Of a stretch of DNA of 64,000 bases, positions 17,038 to 25,310 are shown in pieces. The stretch is from Pseudomonadales bacterium (GTDB taxonomy: Bacteria > Pseudomonadota > Gammaproteobacteria > Pseudomonadales > UBA7239). Under the pieces are notes generated by a model. The model saw nothing but the letters and a program-made list of their open reading frames with translations. It was not told where the DNA came from and ran no database searches. The translations under genes and the position numbers were made by a program. The number at the start of each line of letters is the position of its first letter. Position 1 is the stretch's first letter. Location: the NCBI GenBank assembly GCA_028280345.1, contig JANQLY010000005.1, positions 252,179 to 316,178 of the forward strand, written 5' to 3'.

Positions 17038-19509
17038 ATGGACTTGGAACATATTTTACTGGAACGTGTATCTAGAAATTATAAGTATAAAGGCTCTGGA
17101 CGGGGCTCTTTTCTGAGATACGAAAGAACTAGGTCGCAAAGAGAAATTCATGGAAGGAAGTTAACAGGTTTGATTGGCCGGGCCTTTCCAGATGAGCAAG
17201 TCGAGGGCTATATTAGCATTGAAGATCCGGGGGTTTATCTGGAAATTGTTAGTGAAGAAGGATATCCTCTTGCAATAGAAAGCCTAGATACATTGTATTG
17301 CAGGCTTTGCAATGTTCATAATTACCCCAACGGATCCCAAAGCGTAACAGTTTTTATACCTGACTCCAGTCGGCACAAATTTGTTGCTTTACTTGAAAGG
17401 TATAAGAGCCAAGATGGTGTGAGAACAAATAATAAGTTATTCGATAATATAGCCTCTATTCGTTTGGCGGAGTTGAAAGACTTTTGGACTTCTAATGAAG
17501 AGTCATATCCACAAGACGATAGAAATGTTTGGTGGGAGATATGGCTTTCTAGGCGCAGTCTTGAACGTACAGAAGGAAATGACTTTTTAAAATTTTGTAG
17601 GGAAAGAGGGCTTTCGGTAAGTCAGTCAAAGATTAATTTTGAACTTTATACAGTGTTTGCAGTTAAGGCAAGTAAGTCAATCTTGGCTGAGTCAATAGTT
17701 CTAATTTCTTGCTTAAGTGAGTTGCGAAGTATATCCGATACAGCGAGTTTTATTTTGCAAATGCCACCTTATGAGCAATCGGATTGGATGAAAGATTTGA
17801 TTGAAAGAACGGAATTCAATAACCAAAAAAATGTATCAGTGTTAGTTTTAGATCAAGGTATAAATTATAACCACCCTTTACTGGAAGGCGGAGTCGAAGC
17901 TAATTGTTGTTTTGCATGGGATGAAGCATGGCCTTTGTATGATAGAAATTTTGAACATGGGACTATGCAAGCGGGCCTTATATTCTATGGTGATATGGCT
18001 GATGTTTTATATTCCACTAATGGGATTACAATTACCTATGATATAGAGTCTTGCCGTATATTTTCACCAAGGAATGATAACGAAAAAGAGCTCTATGGGT
18101 CGTTAACTTATTTTGCTATCCATGAAGCAGAAGATGCTATTGGTGTGCAGAATAGAGTGATTTCTTTAGCAATAACAGCTGATCACGATGGTGTAACTGG
18201 TCAGCCAACATCGTGGTCATCAGAAATAGATCAACTTTCTTTTCATGGTAACCATCAAAGATTGTTTGTTATTAGCGGGGGTAATATTCGAGGAGATGAT
18301 ATATCCATCGACTATGCTAGCAATGTTAATAACTTTTCTATTGAAGATCCGGGTCAATCGTGGAATGCATTAACAATTGGAGCTTTTACAAATAAGACGG
18401 AAATTAGTGATCATACATTTAGAAAGTGGACAGCTCTTGCTGAAAAGGGTGATATATGTCCAACATCTCGAACTTCAAACGAATGGGGTTGGAAAAGTGA
18501 GGCTCCAATTAAACCTGATTTGGTGGAGGAAGGTGGAAATAGATTGCTGTCTCCTGAAGGAGGGCAACATACAACTGCTGACTGCGTTTCCTTGGTGACA
18601 ACGGCTGACCATACTAATGGCCATGTTTTTAGGGAGCATGGAGAAACTAGTGCGGCAACAGCATTGACCAGCCGTATTGTTGCAAATGTGTGGGATCAAT
18701 ATCCTGATTATTGGGCTGAAACCATACGCGCGCTTGTTGTGCACTCAGCTAGTTGGTCTGAAAAAATGTTGGCTTACAAAGAGGTAGCTCTGGCATCTGG
18801 TTTACAACAAAAAGAAGCGAAAGAGTTTATGCTTCGTATGTTTGGTCATGGGGTTCCTTCAATGCAAAGGGCGATTTCAAGTCAAAATAATTACTTAACT
18901 ATGATTGTCCAGGATGAAATTTCCCCATTTAAAGTTGAGAAGGGCACCCTAAAATTTAATGAAATGCATTTGGTTGAATTGCCATGGCCAAATGATGAGT
19001 TGTTGTCTCTTGGAAACCAAGAAGTGAAATTAAGAACGACACTTTCATATTTTATTGAGCCTAATCCAGGAAGGCGAAGCTACACTGCTAGATTCAGTTA
19101 TCAATCCTATGGGTTGAGATTTAAATTAATTAATGCCGGAGAAGACCCGGTTGAATTTATTAAAAGAGCAAATATTGCTGAAAGAGAAGATGGTTTCGTA
19201 GCGGGCCAGACGGACCCTGCAGGCTGGGAGCTAAAAGACCAATTGCGAACTAGAGGAACAATTCATCAGGATACATGGAAAGGGCCAGCGTCAGATTTGG
19301 CTTTAAGAAATTATATTGCCGTAGTTCCTGTGGTTGGTTGGTGGAAGCAGCGAAAGAACAAGTTGTTTTCTAGCAAGTTAGAGTTAAAAGTTCCATATTC
19401 TCTAGTGGTTTCTTTGGAGGTGGCAGAAGATATTGATATATATACCCCGGTAGCACAGCAAGTTGGTATAGATATCCCAATTGAAGTGGAAGTTACGATT
19501 GACGGCTAA
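17038..19509 (+). CDS. ietS: Subtilisin-like (S8) serine protease, IetS-like component
   Basis: An 823-residue protein with a central S8 protease domain (about 260-570). The full catalytic set is visible: Asp272 in VLVLDQGI, His307 in EHGT, oxyanion Asn416 in SGGN, and Ser538 in GETSAAT. The N-terminal 260 and C-terminal 250 residues have no recognised domain. No signal peptide is present, so the protease is cytoplasmic, unlike ordinary secreted subtilases; this fits a defence effector released or activated by the AAA+ partner (inference). A GGAAAGG ribosome site lies 8 nt before the ATG. No promoter of its own is seen, so it is read with the ATPase gene. Confidence 0.8.
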   Translation: MDLEHILLERVSRNYKYKGSGRGSFLRYERTRSQREIHGRKLTGLIGRAFPDEQVEGYISIEDPGVYLEIVSEEGYPLAIESLDTLYCRLCNVHNYPNGSQSVTVFIPDSSRHKFVALLERYKSQDGVRTNNKLFDNIASIRLAELKDFWTSNEESYPQDDRNVWWEIWLSRRSLERTEGNDFLKFCRERGLSVSQSKINFELYTVFAVKASKSILAESIVLISCLSELRSISDTASFILQMPPYEQSDWMKDLIERTEFNNQKNVSVLVLDQGINYNHPLLEGGVEANCCFAWDEAWPLYDRNFEHGTMQAGLIFYGDMADVLYSTNGITITYDIESCRIFSPRNDNEKELYGSLTYFAIHEAEDAIGVQNRVISLAITADHDGVTGQPTSWSSEIDQLSFHGNHQRLFVISGGNIRGDDISIDYASNVNNFSIEDPGQSWNALTIGAFTNKTEISDHTFRKWTALAEKGDICPTSRTSNEWGWKSEAPIKPDLVEEGGNRLLSPEGGQHTTADCVSLVTTADHTNGHVFREHGETSAATALTSRIVANVWDQYPDYWAETIRALVVHSASWSEKMLAYKEVALASGLQQKEAKEFMLRMFGHGVPSMQRAISSQNNYLTMIVQDEISPFKVEKGTLKFNEMHLVELPWPNDELLSLGNQEVKLRTTLSYFIEPNPGRRSYTARFSYQSYGLRFKLINAGEDPVEFIKRANIAEREDGFVAGQTDPAGWELKDQLRTRGTIHQDTWKGPASDLALRNYIAVVPVVGWWKQRKNKLFSSKLELKVPYSLVVSLEVAEDIDIYTPVAQQVGIDIPIEVEVTIDG

Positions 19510-19651
19510 TTTATATCTATTTTCAATATCACAAATGATTTTGCGAGAAATTACTTGTTTGATTTGAGCTCTTTCATGATGTGAAAAATTAAAAGTGAGC
19601 TGATTTGGCTGTTTATTATATTTGGTGTTTTTGAAATAATTTCTTTTCATG

Positions 19652-21139
19652 CTACTGTCCCGTAATCGGATCTGCCGCCGTACCTATAAATTGATCTCCG
19701 CCATCAAACTGATCCTGGCTGTTAAACGTCGTAATCACATTATTCATCGTTATCACCTCACCAGAAGTAGAAGTGAGTCGTACTGATAACGGCAGGGAGT
19801 AAGGCACACCCGTACTAAACACAAAACCGCCACCATTGTTGAATTGATACACGCCTTCAATCCAGCTGCCGGAGCCGTTTGATTGTATTTCCATTTTACT
19901 GATTGCAATATTGTGATCTTCGGCAAACAGTCGATACCACCACTGGCTGACACCGCTGCCGTTAATCAGTTGAATATTGCCTGTATATTCGCCGGGCACA
20001 AAACGAAACGGAATATTCTGCAAGGTGCCGCAGGTGGGTGCATCGTTCACTATGGACTGAAAGGCAACCTGACTTAAATCGATGTAATTGGGGTCTGCGG
20101 GAACCGTACCAACCACAACGGCTTTAACGGTGGTCCCAGTCACGGTGCAGCCAGGGGCGGGTGAGGTCGCCGATGCGACATTCACTTCTATGACGCTGCC
20201 ACAGCTGATGCCGCTATTAAAGAAGTTATTGCCAACCCAGGCAGCATGGCTATAGGGAAACGTGGCGGAGGGAAAGGTGTCGAGGTTATAGCCGCATTCA
20301 GACGTTCCGGATAACGGCACATACCCGGTTTGGTTGGGTGAATAAGGGTAGTTAATCAGTATCGGTGCTTCGCCCGGGCCCTGTTGTCGGTTTAATACCG
20401 CGCCACTGTAGGCCTCATTTAATTGCAACGTGACTTCACTGCTGTTGCTGCTATCAAGTGGTGCCGTATCTACAGTGTCGATAACACCATCGCCATCGTC
20501 GTCAAAGTCGTAGGGGCCACCGCCACAGGCAAGGTCACAGCTGTTTTCATCATCGGGTAAGCCATCAGCATCGGTATCGATAAACAATGCAATGATCAAA
20601 TCACCACATTCACCGCCGCTGCAATTGATCGTCGTGTTGTTATCGTGGGTACCACCGATAGTGGCATTGAGACAGCTACTGTTGTAGTCACAGGCAATAT
20701 TGATAGTGGTGCCGCGTAGGTCACCATTCACGGTAAGGTCTTGGCAGGACTTTTCCCGGTTACAGGTAATATCAACAATGGCCGGTGGTGGGTCGATATT
20801 GGCTTGAATATCGAGACCGCGGCAGGATTCTTCGTCCTGGCAATCAAGCGTTAACGTCGTGTTGCTAACCAGTGAGCTGTTGACCACGGTATCGCGACAG
20901 GCACGAAACTCGGAGCAGTTCAGGGTATGGTTGTCGCCGACTACAAAGTTGATAGTGGCGGAATCGCAGGCTTGCTGACCATCGCAGATCATTACCTGGT
21001 CCTGGCCGCCGCTAAATTGCTGGGTGGAGCTTTCACATGCAAAATTGCCGGAACAGTTAAGGGTTTCCTGCGCCTGCAAGGGTGCGCAAAACAGGCAGGC
21101 AAGTAACAGCAGAAAAGTTTGGTAGAACCGATTAGCCAT
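19652..21139 (-). CDS. Secreted expansin-like protein with N-terminal Cys repeats
   Basis: A 495-residue exported protein (signal peptide MANRFYQTFLLLLACLFCAPLQAQ). Domains in order: seven short repeats of the form C-x(4,5)-C with alternating beta-like stretches (about 28-190); an acidic DTDADGLPDDENSCD / DFDDDGDGVIDTVD segment like a thrombospondin type-3 calcium repeat (about 188-226); then an expansin pair. Expansin D1 has the key Asp in YIDLSQVAF (Asp354). D2 (CBM63-like) has the Trp pair SQWWYR (400-401) and the later NHNIAISKMEIQ-type strand pattern seen in bacterial EXLX proteins. Expansins loosen cellulose networks without hydrolysis. The gene is divergent from the pentapeptide-like pair. 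Confidence 0.78.
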   Translation of the reverse strand: MANRFYQTFLLLLACLFCAPLQAQETLNCSGNFACESSTQQFSGGQDQVMICDGQQACDSATINFVVGDNHTLNCSEFRACRDTVVNSSLVSNTTLTLDCQDEESCRGLDIQANIDPPPAIVDITCNREKSCQDLTVNGDLRGTTINIACDYNSSCLNATIGGTHDNNTTINCSGGECGDLIIALFIDTDADGLPDDENSCDLACGGGPYDFDDDGDGVIDTVDTAPLDSSNSSEVTLQLNEAYSGAVLNRQQGPGEAPILINYPYSPNQTGYVPLSGTSECGYNLDTFPSATFPYSHAAWVGNNFFNSGISCGSVIEVNVASATSPAPGCTVTGTTVKAVVVGTVPADPNYIDLSQVAFQSIVNDAPTCGTLQNIPFRFVPGEYTGNIQLINGSGVSQWWYRLFAEDHNIAISKMEIQSNGSGSWIEGVYQFNNGGGFVFSTGVPYSLPLSVRLTSTSGEVITMNNVITTFNSQDQFDGGDQFIGTAADPITGQ

Positions 21140-21300
21140 GGGGGCTCCTTGCTATCTCTATGGTAGGTGATGGCGTGTGGTAGATGACAGGACGACCGAA
21201 CCAACATGGAGCATACTAAACAAAAATGACCGCAGGATAAATGACCAGATGCTTTGGACTTGTTATCTGCAACCTCCAGACAACTGCTGCCAAAATATTT

Positions 21301-21309
21301 TGCTAGAAT
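21301..21309 (+). promoter_or_regulatory. Extended -10 promoter of the first pentapeptide-like gene
   Basis: TGCTAGAAT, 56 bases before the ATG. The same element with one change (TGCTAAAAT, 23388-23396) precedes the second paralogue, and the sequence just before both starts is conserved (TATGGATATCCG), so the promoter was duplicated with the gene. Confidence 0.55.
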
Positions 21310-21364
21310 CCCATCGCGAGGTTCGAAGTATCAATACACCACAATATTTTATGGATATCCGATT

Positions 21365-23281
21365 ATGTTGAAAAACACACTGTTTTCGTTGGTTTTGTTG
21401 CTTTTGTTTGTTGCCGTTAATGCTGTGGCTACCCCGGTGGGCCCGATGAATTATCAGGGGCGCCTGCTCAATGATAACGGGGTGCCAGTAACCGGCTCTT
21501 ATAACTTTGTGGTGCGTATTTACGATGACCCGGTTTCAGGCACATTGCGTTATCAGGAGTCCATGCCCGGCGTCAGCGTGAATGATGGCGTGTATTCGTT
21601 CAGGGTGGGGGTTGATCCAACGCCGGATGTCGGTACCTGGGATGTCGCCTTGTGGCAAAACAATCTCAATGATTTGTTTCTTGAAGTGGAAGTGGATTCA
21701 GAGATTCTGTTGCCTCGCCATGAGTTAACCTCAGCTCCTCATGCGTTTACGTCTACCCTGGCGTTGTCATTGGGTAACCGAACCGCAGAAGAGTACGATA
21801 ACCTGCTTGAAGGTATTTGTGTGACCAGTCGTTCCAAATGGCTCGATACGGTTGAATACTGTGCCGGGGAAGGTGTGGATTTGAGTAATACCAACTGGAA
21901 TGCGCTGGATGCCGGTGACTCCAACTATGCCAATATTGACCTGGTGAATGTTAACTTCACGAATTCGCAGTTTAATAATATTAATTTAAGCGGCTCACAT
22001 ATTCGCGGCGGTATTATTACTGGTACTGACTTTTCCGGTTCCAATTTCACCAACGCGACAATTGATGGTGCGTTCTTTTTTAGTCCGCCTGATTTTTCCA
22101 ATACAAACCTTACTAATGCGACGATTATAAATATGGATTTGTCCGGTGTGGATTTGTCGACGGCGACGTTGACCGGCGTGTCGATGGCAAAATTGTTAGG
22201 CTGTCCTACCTTGCCAGCAGGTTGGGAGTGTCATAGCAGTACTTCTGATTACCGTTATATTGTGATGGGGGCGGGTGCCAATTACTCGTCTACATCCGGT
22301 GCTTTGATTTCCCGCTACGGTACCGATAACTTTCTTGATCTGGAGCGGATAGGCTGGAGCATTACAAATTTGTCCGGTGCTGACTTTAGTGGTACCTATA
22401 TTGATAACCGTTTCCGAATTGATGGCACATATTTGAATTTACAAGATATCAATTTTAAATATGCGCAGTTAAGCGGTAGCCATTTTTTCTCTGCCGATGT
22501 GACCGGTGCGGAATTTACAGCTACGCGCCAGGATTGGACGGACTATATTTTTATCGATTTTACTGATGCGGATTTTACAGGCTCTATTTTAAGAAATGCG
22601 GAATTCAGAAACTCGGGATTTTTAAATGTAGATTTCTCGGATGCGAATATTGTTGATACCTTGTTTTATCAGATCAATGCCAATATATCGACGCATCCGC
22701 AACTGAGTGGTTTTCATTATCTGTCATCGAATACTACCTTTGATGGTGCCAGACTGTTTGAAGTTATCTTTGATCAGACCTGGATTGGTGGTATGGATTT
22801 TTCCAGCTCACAGCTTAGAAATGTCACGTTTAACCGTCCACAATCCAATGCGTCAGATGTCGTGAAGTTCGAGTATGCCAGTCTTGAGAATGTGACGTTT
22901 AATATGAATGCGTTTCCTGCAATCAAGTTTGATATGGACTATGTCGGTTTGTATCAGATATCAGCGCCCAATATTACGCTGGATCAAAGTACCTTTGTGA
23001 ATGCATCCGGTTATGAAGTTGATTTCTCTTCCGGCTCATTTGTCGGTGTGGATTTCAGCAATGCATGGTTTGATTACACCCAGTTTGATAATGCAGATTT
23101 ACAGAATGCAAACTTTACCGGCACTACATTGTTTACCACTTCATTTGACGGTGCCGATCTCACCGGAGCGACGTTCTCGGGTAATTCGATTACTCAGGTG
23201 ACCTGGGTAGGTGCTACTTGCCCGGATGGCAACCCGGAAACCAGTGGTGCGAATACCACAAGCTGTGAAGACCAGTTTTAG
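21365..23281 (+). CDS. Secreted pentapeptide-repeat-like protein, paralogue 1
   Basis: A 638-residue exported protein; the ATG at 21365 gives a signal peptide (MLKNTLFSLVLLLLFVAVNAVA) matching that of the downstream paralogue. Residues 25-130 form a beta-rich N-terminal domain (PMNYQGRLLNDNGVPVTGSYNFVVRIYDD...PRHELTSAPHAF, by parts) seen in many secreted proteins of unknown role. From about 185 on there are irregular pentapeptide-type repeats (A/S-N/D-F/L-x-x) that build a right-handed beta-helix, interrupted by a Cys-bounded insert (CPTLPAGWEC), and a C-terminal CPDG...TTSC motif. Function unknown; adhesion or surface binding is possible. Confidence 0.75.
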   Translation: MLKNTLFSLVLLLLFVAVNAVATPVGPMNYQGRLLNDNGVPVTGSYNFVVRIYDDPVSGTLRYQESMPGVSVNDGVYSFRVGVDPTPDVGTWDVALWQNNLNDLFLEVEVDSEILLPRHELTSAPHAFTSTLALSLGNRTAEEYDNLLEGICVTSRSKWLDTVEYCAGEGVDLSNTNWNALDAGDSNYANIDLVNVNFTNSQFNNINLSGSHIRGGIITGTDFSGSNFTNATIDGAFFFSPPDFSNTNLTNATIINMDLSGVDLSTATLTGVSMAKLLGCPTLPAGWECHSSTSDYRYIVMGAGANYSSTSGALISRYGTDNFLDLERIGWSITNLSGADFSGTYIDNRFRIDGTYLNLQDINFKYAQLSGSHFFSADVTGAEFTATRQDWTDYIFIDFTDADFTGSILRNAEFRNSGFLNVDFSDANIVDTLFYQINANISTHPQLSGFHYLSSNTTFDGARLFEVIFDQTWIGGMDFSSSQLRNVTFNRPQSNASDVVKFEYASLENVTFNMNAFPAIKFDMDYVGLYQISAPNITLDQSTFVNASGYEVDFSSGSFVGVDFSNAWFDYTQFDNADLQNANFTGTTLFTTSFDGADLTGATFSGNSITQVTWVGATCPDGNPETSGANTTSCEDQF

Positions 23282-23387
23282 GTGGTGACAGCAAGGTAGC
23301 AGGGTAACAAGAAAGCCCCGCAAATCAGTATCACACAACATTCAGGCTATTTTTTGCAACCTGTGGGCAATCGTGTCAGGGAAATTT

Positions 23388-23396
23388 TGCTAAAAT
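23388..23396 (+). promoter_or_regulatory. Extended -10 promoter of the second pentapeptide-like gene
   Basis: TGCTAAAAT, 68 bases before the ATG, matching the element before paralogue 1. The gap 23282-23463 otherwise holds no gene. Confidence 0.5.
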
Positions 23397-23463
23397 TCTA
23401 TAGTTAATCTGAAGTATTAAAATAACATGCCACCCCTGTGGGGCTGACTATGGATATCCGCTC

Positions 23464-25167
23464 ATGTTGAAAAACTTATTGAATTCGTTGGTTTTATTAC
23501 TTTCTTTTGCTGCTATTAATGCCGTGGCTACTCCGGTGGGGCCGATGAACTATCAGGGGCGCCTGCTTGACGATAACGGCGTGCCGGTGACCGGTTCCTA
23601 TAACTTTGTCGTGCGTATTTACGATGATCCGGCAGGTGGTGTACTCAAGTATCAGGAGACCCATAACGGAGTTAACGTGAACGATGGGGTGTATGCGTTC
23701 AGGATTGGCTTGGGCCCAAAAACCGGCGGTGATAGCGAGTGGGATGTAAGTCTTTGGCAGAGCAACCTTAATGACCTCTATCTGGAAGTGGAAGTTAATA
23801 CAGAGATACTCACACCGCGCCATGAACTGACGTCATCGCCCCATGCCTTTACCGCGACGCTGGCGTTGGCGGCGGATTCTTTGGGGGGTAAAACTGCCAC
23901 GGAGTTTACCAATATTCTCGAAGGGGTCTGTGTGGCGAGCCAGGGTAAGTGGTTTAACAAGGTGGATCAGTGTCTGGGCAAAGGCGCGGTGTTTAATACA
24001 CCGGTGACGCTGGCAGATTTGATGGATCCGGTGGATACAGATTTTTCTAACCTTGATCTCACCGACGCGGATATCAGTGGTATTACCTTTGCCAATGTCA
24101 GTTTTGCCAACAGCAAACTGGTTAATACCACGATTAATGCCGGCACGATGAGCAATATTAATTTCTCCGGTGCTGAAATTGATGGCCTGGTAAGCACAAA
24201 CCCGTTACTCAATACACCGGTGGATTTTACCGGTGCCACGATTCACGATGTGGATATGACAAACTGGGATTTAACCAGTGCTACATTGACCGGTTCAAGC
24301 TCGATGAATCTCGACGAGTGCCCGCTGGCATTGCCGACAGACTGGACCTGCCACGACCAGAGTGGTGGCTACAAATATGAACTGCTGTGGTTGCTGCTTG
24401 GCCCCGGTGTTAACTTGTCGAAAACTTCATTGCTGGCCGATGATCTGGCAGTACGTGACGGTGTGTCCGAAGTGAAAAAGTCGGTGATCTCCAACGCCAA
24501 TTTGCAAAATGCCAACTTCGAAGGTACCCAACTTAACGGTATGCGTTTTTTTGGTACAGATCTGACCGGCGCGAACTTTAATAATACGCTAGTGCAAAAC
24601 GGTACGTTCTCCGGAAGCACCATGACGGGTGTGCAGTGGTATAACAGTGACGTGATGGAAACCTATGTATCTGTAGACTCCATGTCGGCGGGTATGCAGG
24701 ATTCGAGAATTAAAAACGTCCGTTTCTATTTTACCCAGCCCAATGCCTATCTGGATGTCGTCGGTTCCCGTCTTGAAAATGTACAGTTTCTCGGTGGCGC
24801 GAATATCGACATTATTGCCGATAACACCACCTATTTTGATAATGTGGCATTTATGGTGCCGCTGTCGTCGTTGTACCTCGAAAATGCGATTGTCTATAAC
24901 GGTATGCACTTTGCCGATGGTACCACCGGCTTGTCGTTTGTTGATCCGGTGTTTTATGGCGGAACTATAAGTGGTGACTGGACCAGTGCCAACTTTTCGG
25001 GCGGTACATTTACCGGCGTCAGTTTTGCAGGAGCTGATCTCAGTGGTGCGACCGGTCTCGATGGTGCAACCTTTAATGATGTGAACTGGTCGCGCTGCAT
25101 TTGTCCGGATGGCTATATTACTAACTATTCCTATCAAACCTGTGTTGGGCATTTAACTCCTCCGTAA
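23464..25167 (+). CDS. Secreted pentapeptide-repeat-like protein, paralogue 2
   Basis: A 567-residue paralogue of the preceding gene. The signal peptide (MLKNLLNSLVLLLSFAAINAVA) and the N-terminal domain are close to identical, while the repeat part has diverged strongly. It keeps the Cys-bounded insert (CPLALPTDWTC), the paired Cys after the N-terminal domain (CVASQGKW...QC), and the terminal CPDG...TC. The pattern, conserved head with variable repeat body, fits duplication followed by divergence of the exposed part. No known function. Confidence 0.75.
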   Translation: MLKNLLNSLVLLLSFAAINAVATPVGPMNYQGRLLDDNGVPVTGSYNFVVRIYDDPAGGVLKYQETHNGVNVNDGVYAFRIGLGPKTGGDSEWDVSLWQSNLNDLYLEVEVNTEILTPRHELTSSPHAFTATLALAADSLGGKTATEFTNILEGVCVASQGKWFNKVDQCLGKGAVFNTPVTLADLMDPVDTDFSNLDLTDADISGITFANVSFANSKLVNTTINAGTMSNINFSGAEIDGLVSTNPLLNTPVDFTGATIHDVDMTNWDLTSATLTGSSSMNLDECPLALPTDWTCHDQSGGYKYELLWLLLGPGVNLSKTSLLADDLAVRDGVSEVKKSVISNANLQNANFEGTQLNGMRFFGTDLTGANFNNTLVQNGTFSGSTMTGVQWYNSDVMETYVSVDSMSAGMQDSRIKNVRFYFTQPNAYLDVVGSRLENVQFLGGANIDIIADNTTYFDNVAFMVPLSSLYLENAIVYNGMHFADGTTGLSFVDPVFYGGTISGDWTSANFSGGTFTGVSFAGADLSGATGLDGATFNDVNWSRCICPDGYITNYSYQTCVGHLTPP

Positions 25168-25243
25168 AAATATTCCACACCTCACTCTAACTCCCAAAGT
25201 AAGTAAGGCTTGGGCGCCTATAGCTATTGTGTACCTGTAGCTA

Positions 25244-25277
25244 TGTAGATAGCTAAATTGTGTAGATAGTTAAATTG
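25244..25277. repeat. 17-nt tandem duplication before the PLD-family gene
   Basis: TGTAGATAGCTAAATTG (25244-25260) is followed directly by TGTAGATAGTTAAATTG (25261-25277), one base different. A partial related unit (TGTAGCTA) lies just before. It occupies the probable promoter/leader region of the next gene. Confidence 0.8.
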
Positions 25278-25310
25278 GTTATTGCTGCGAGCAATGATAA
25301 GGTTGCTGGT

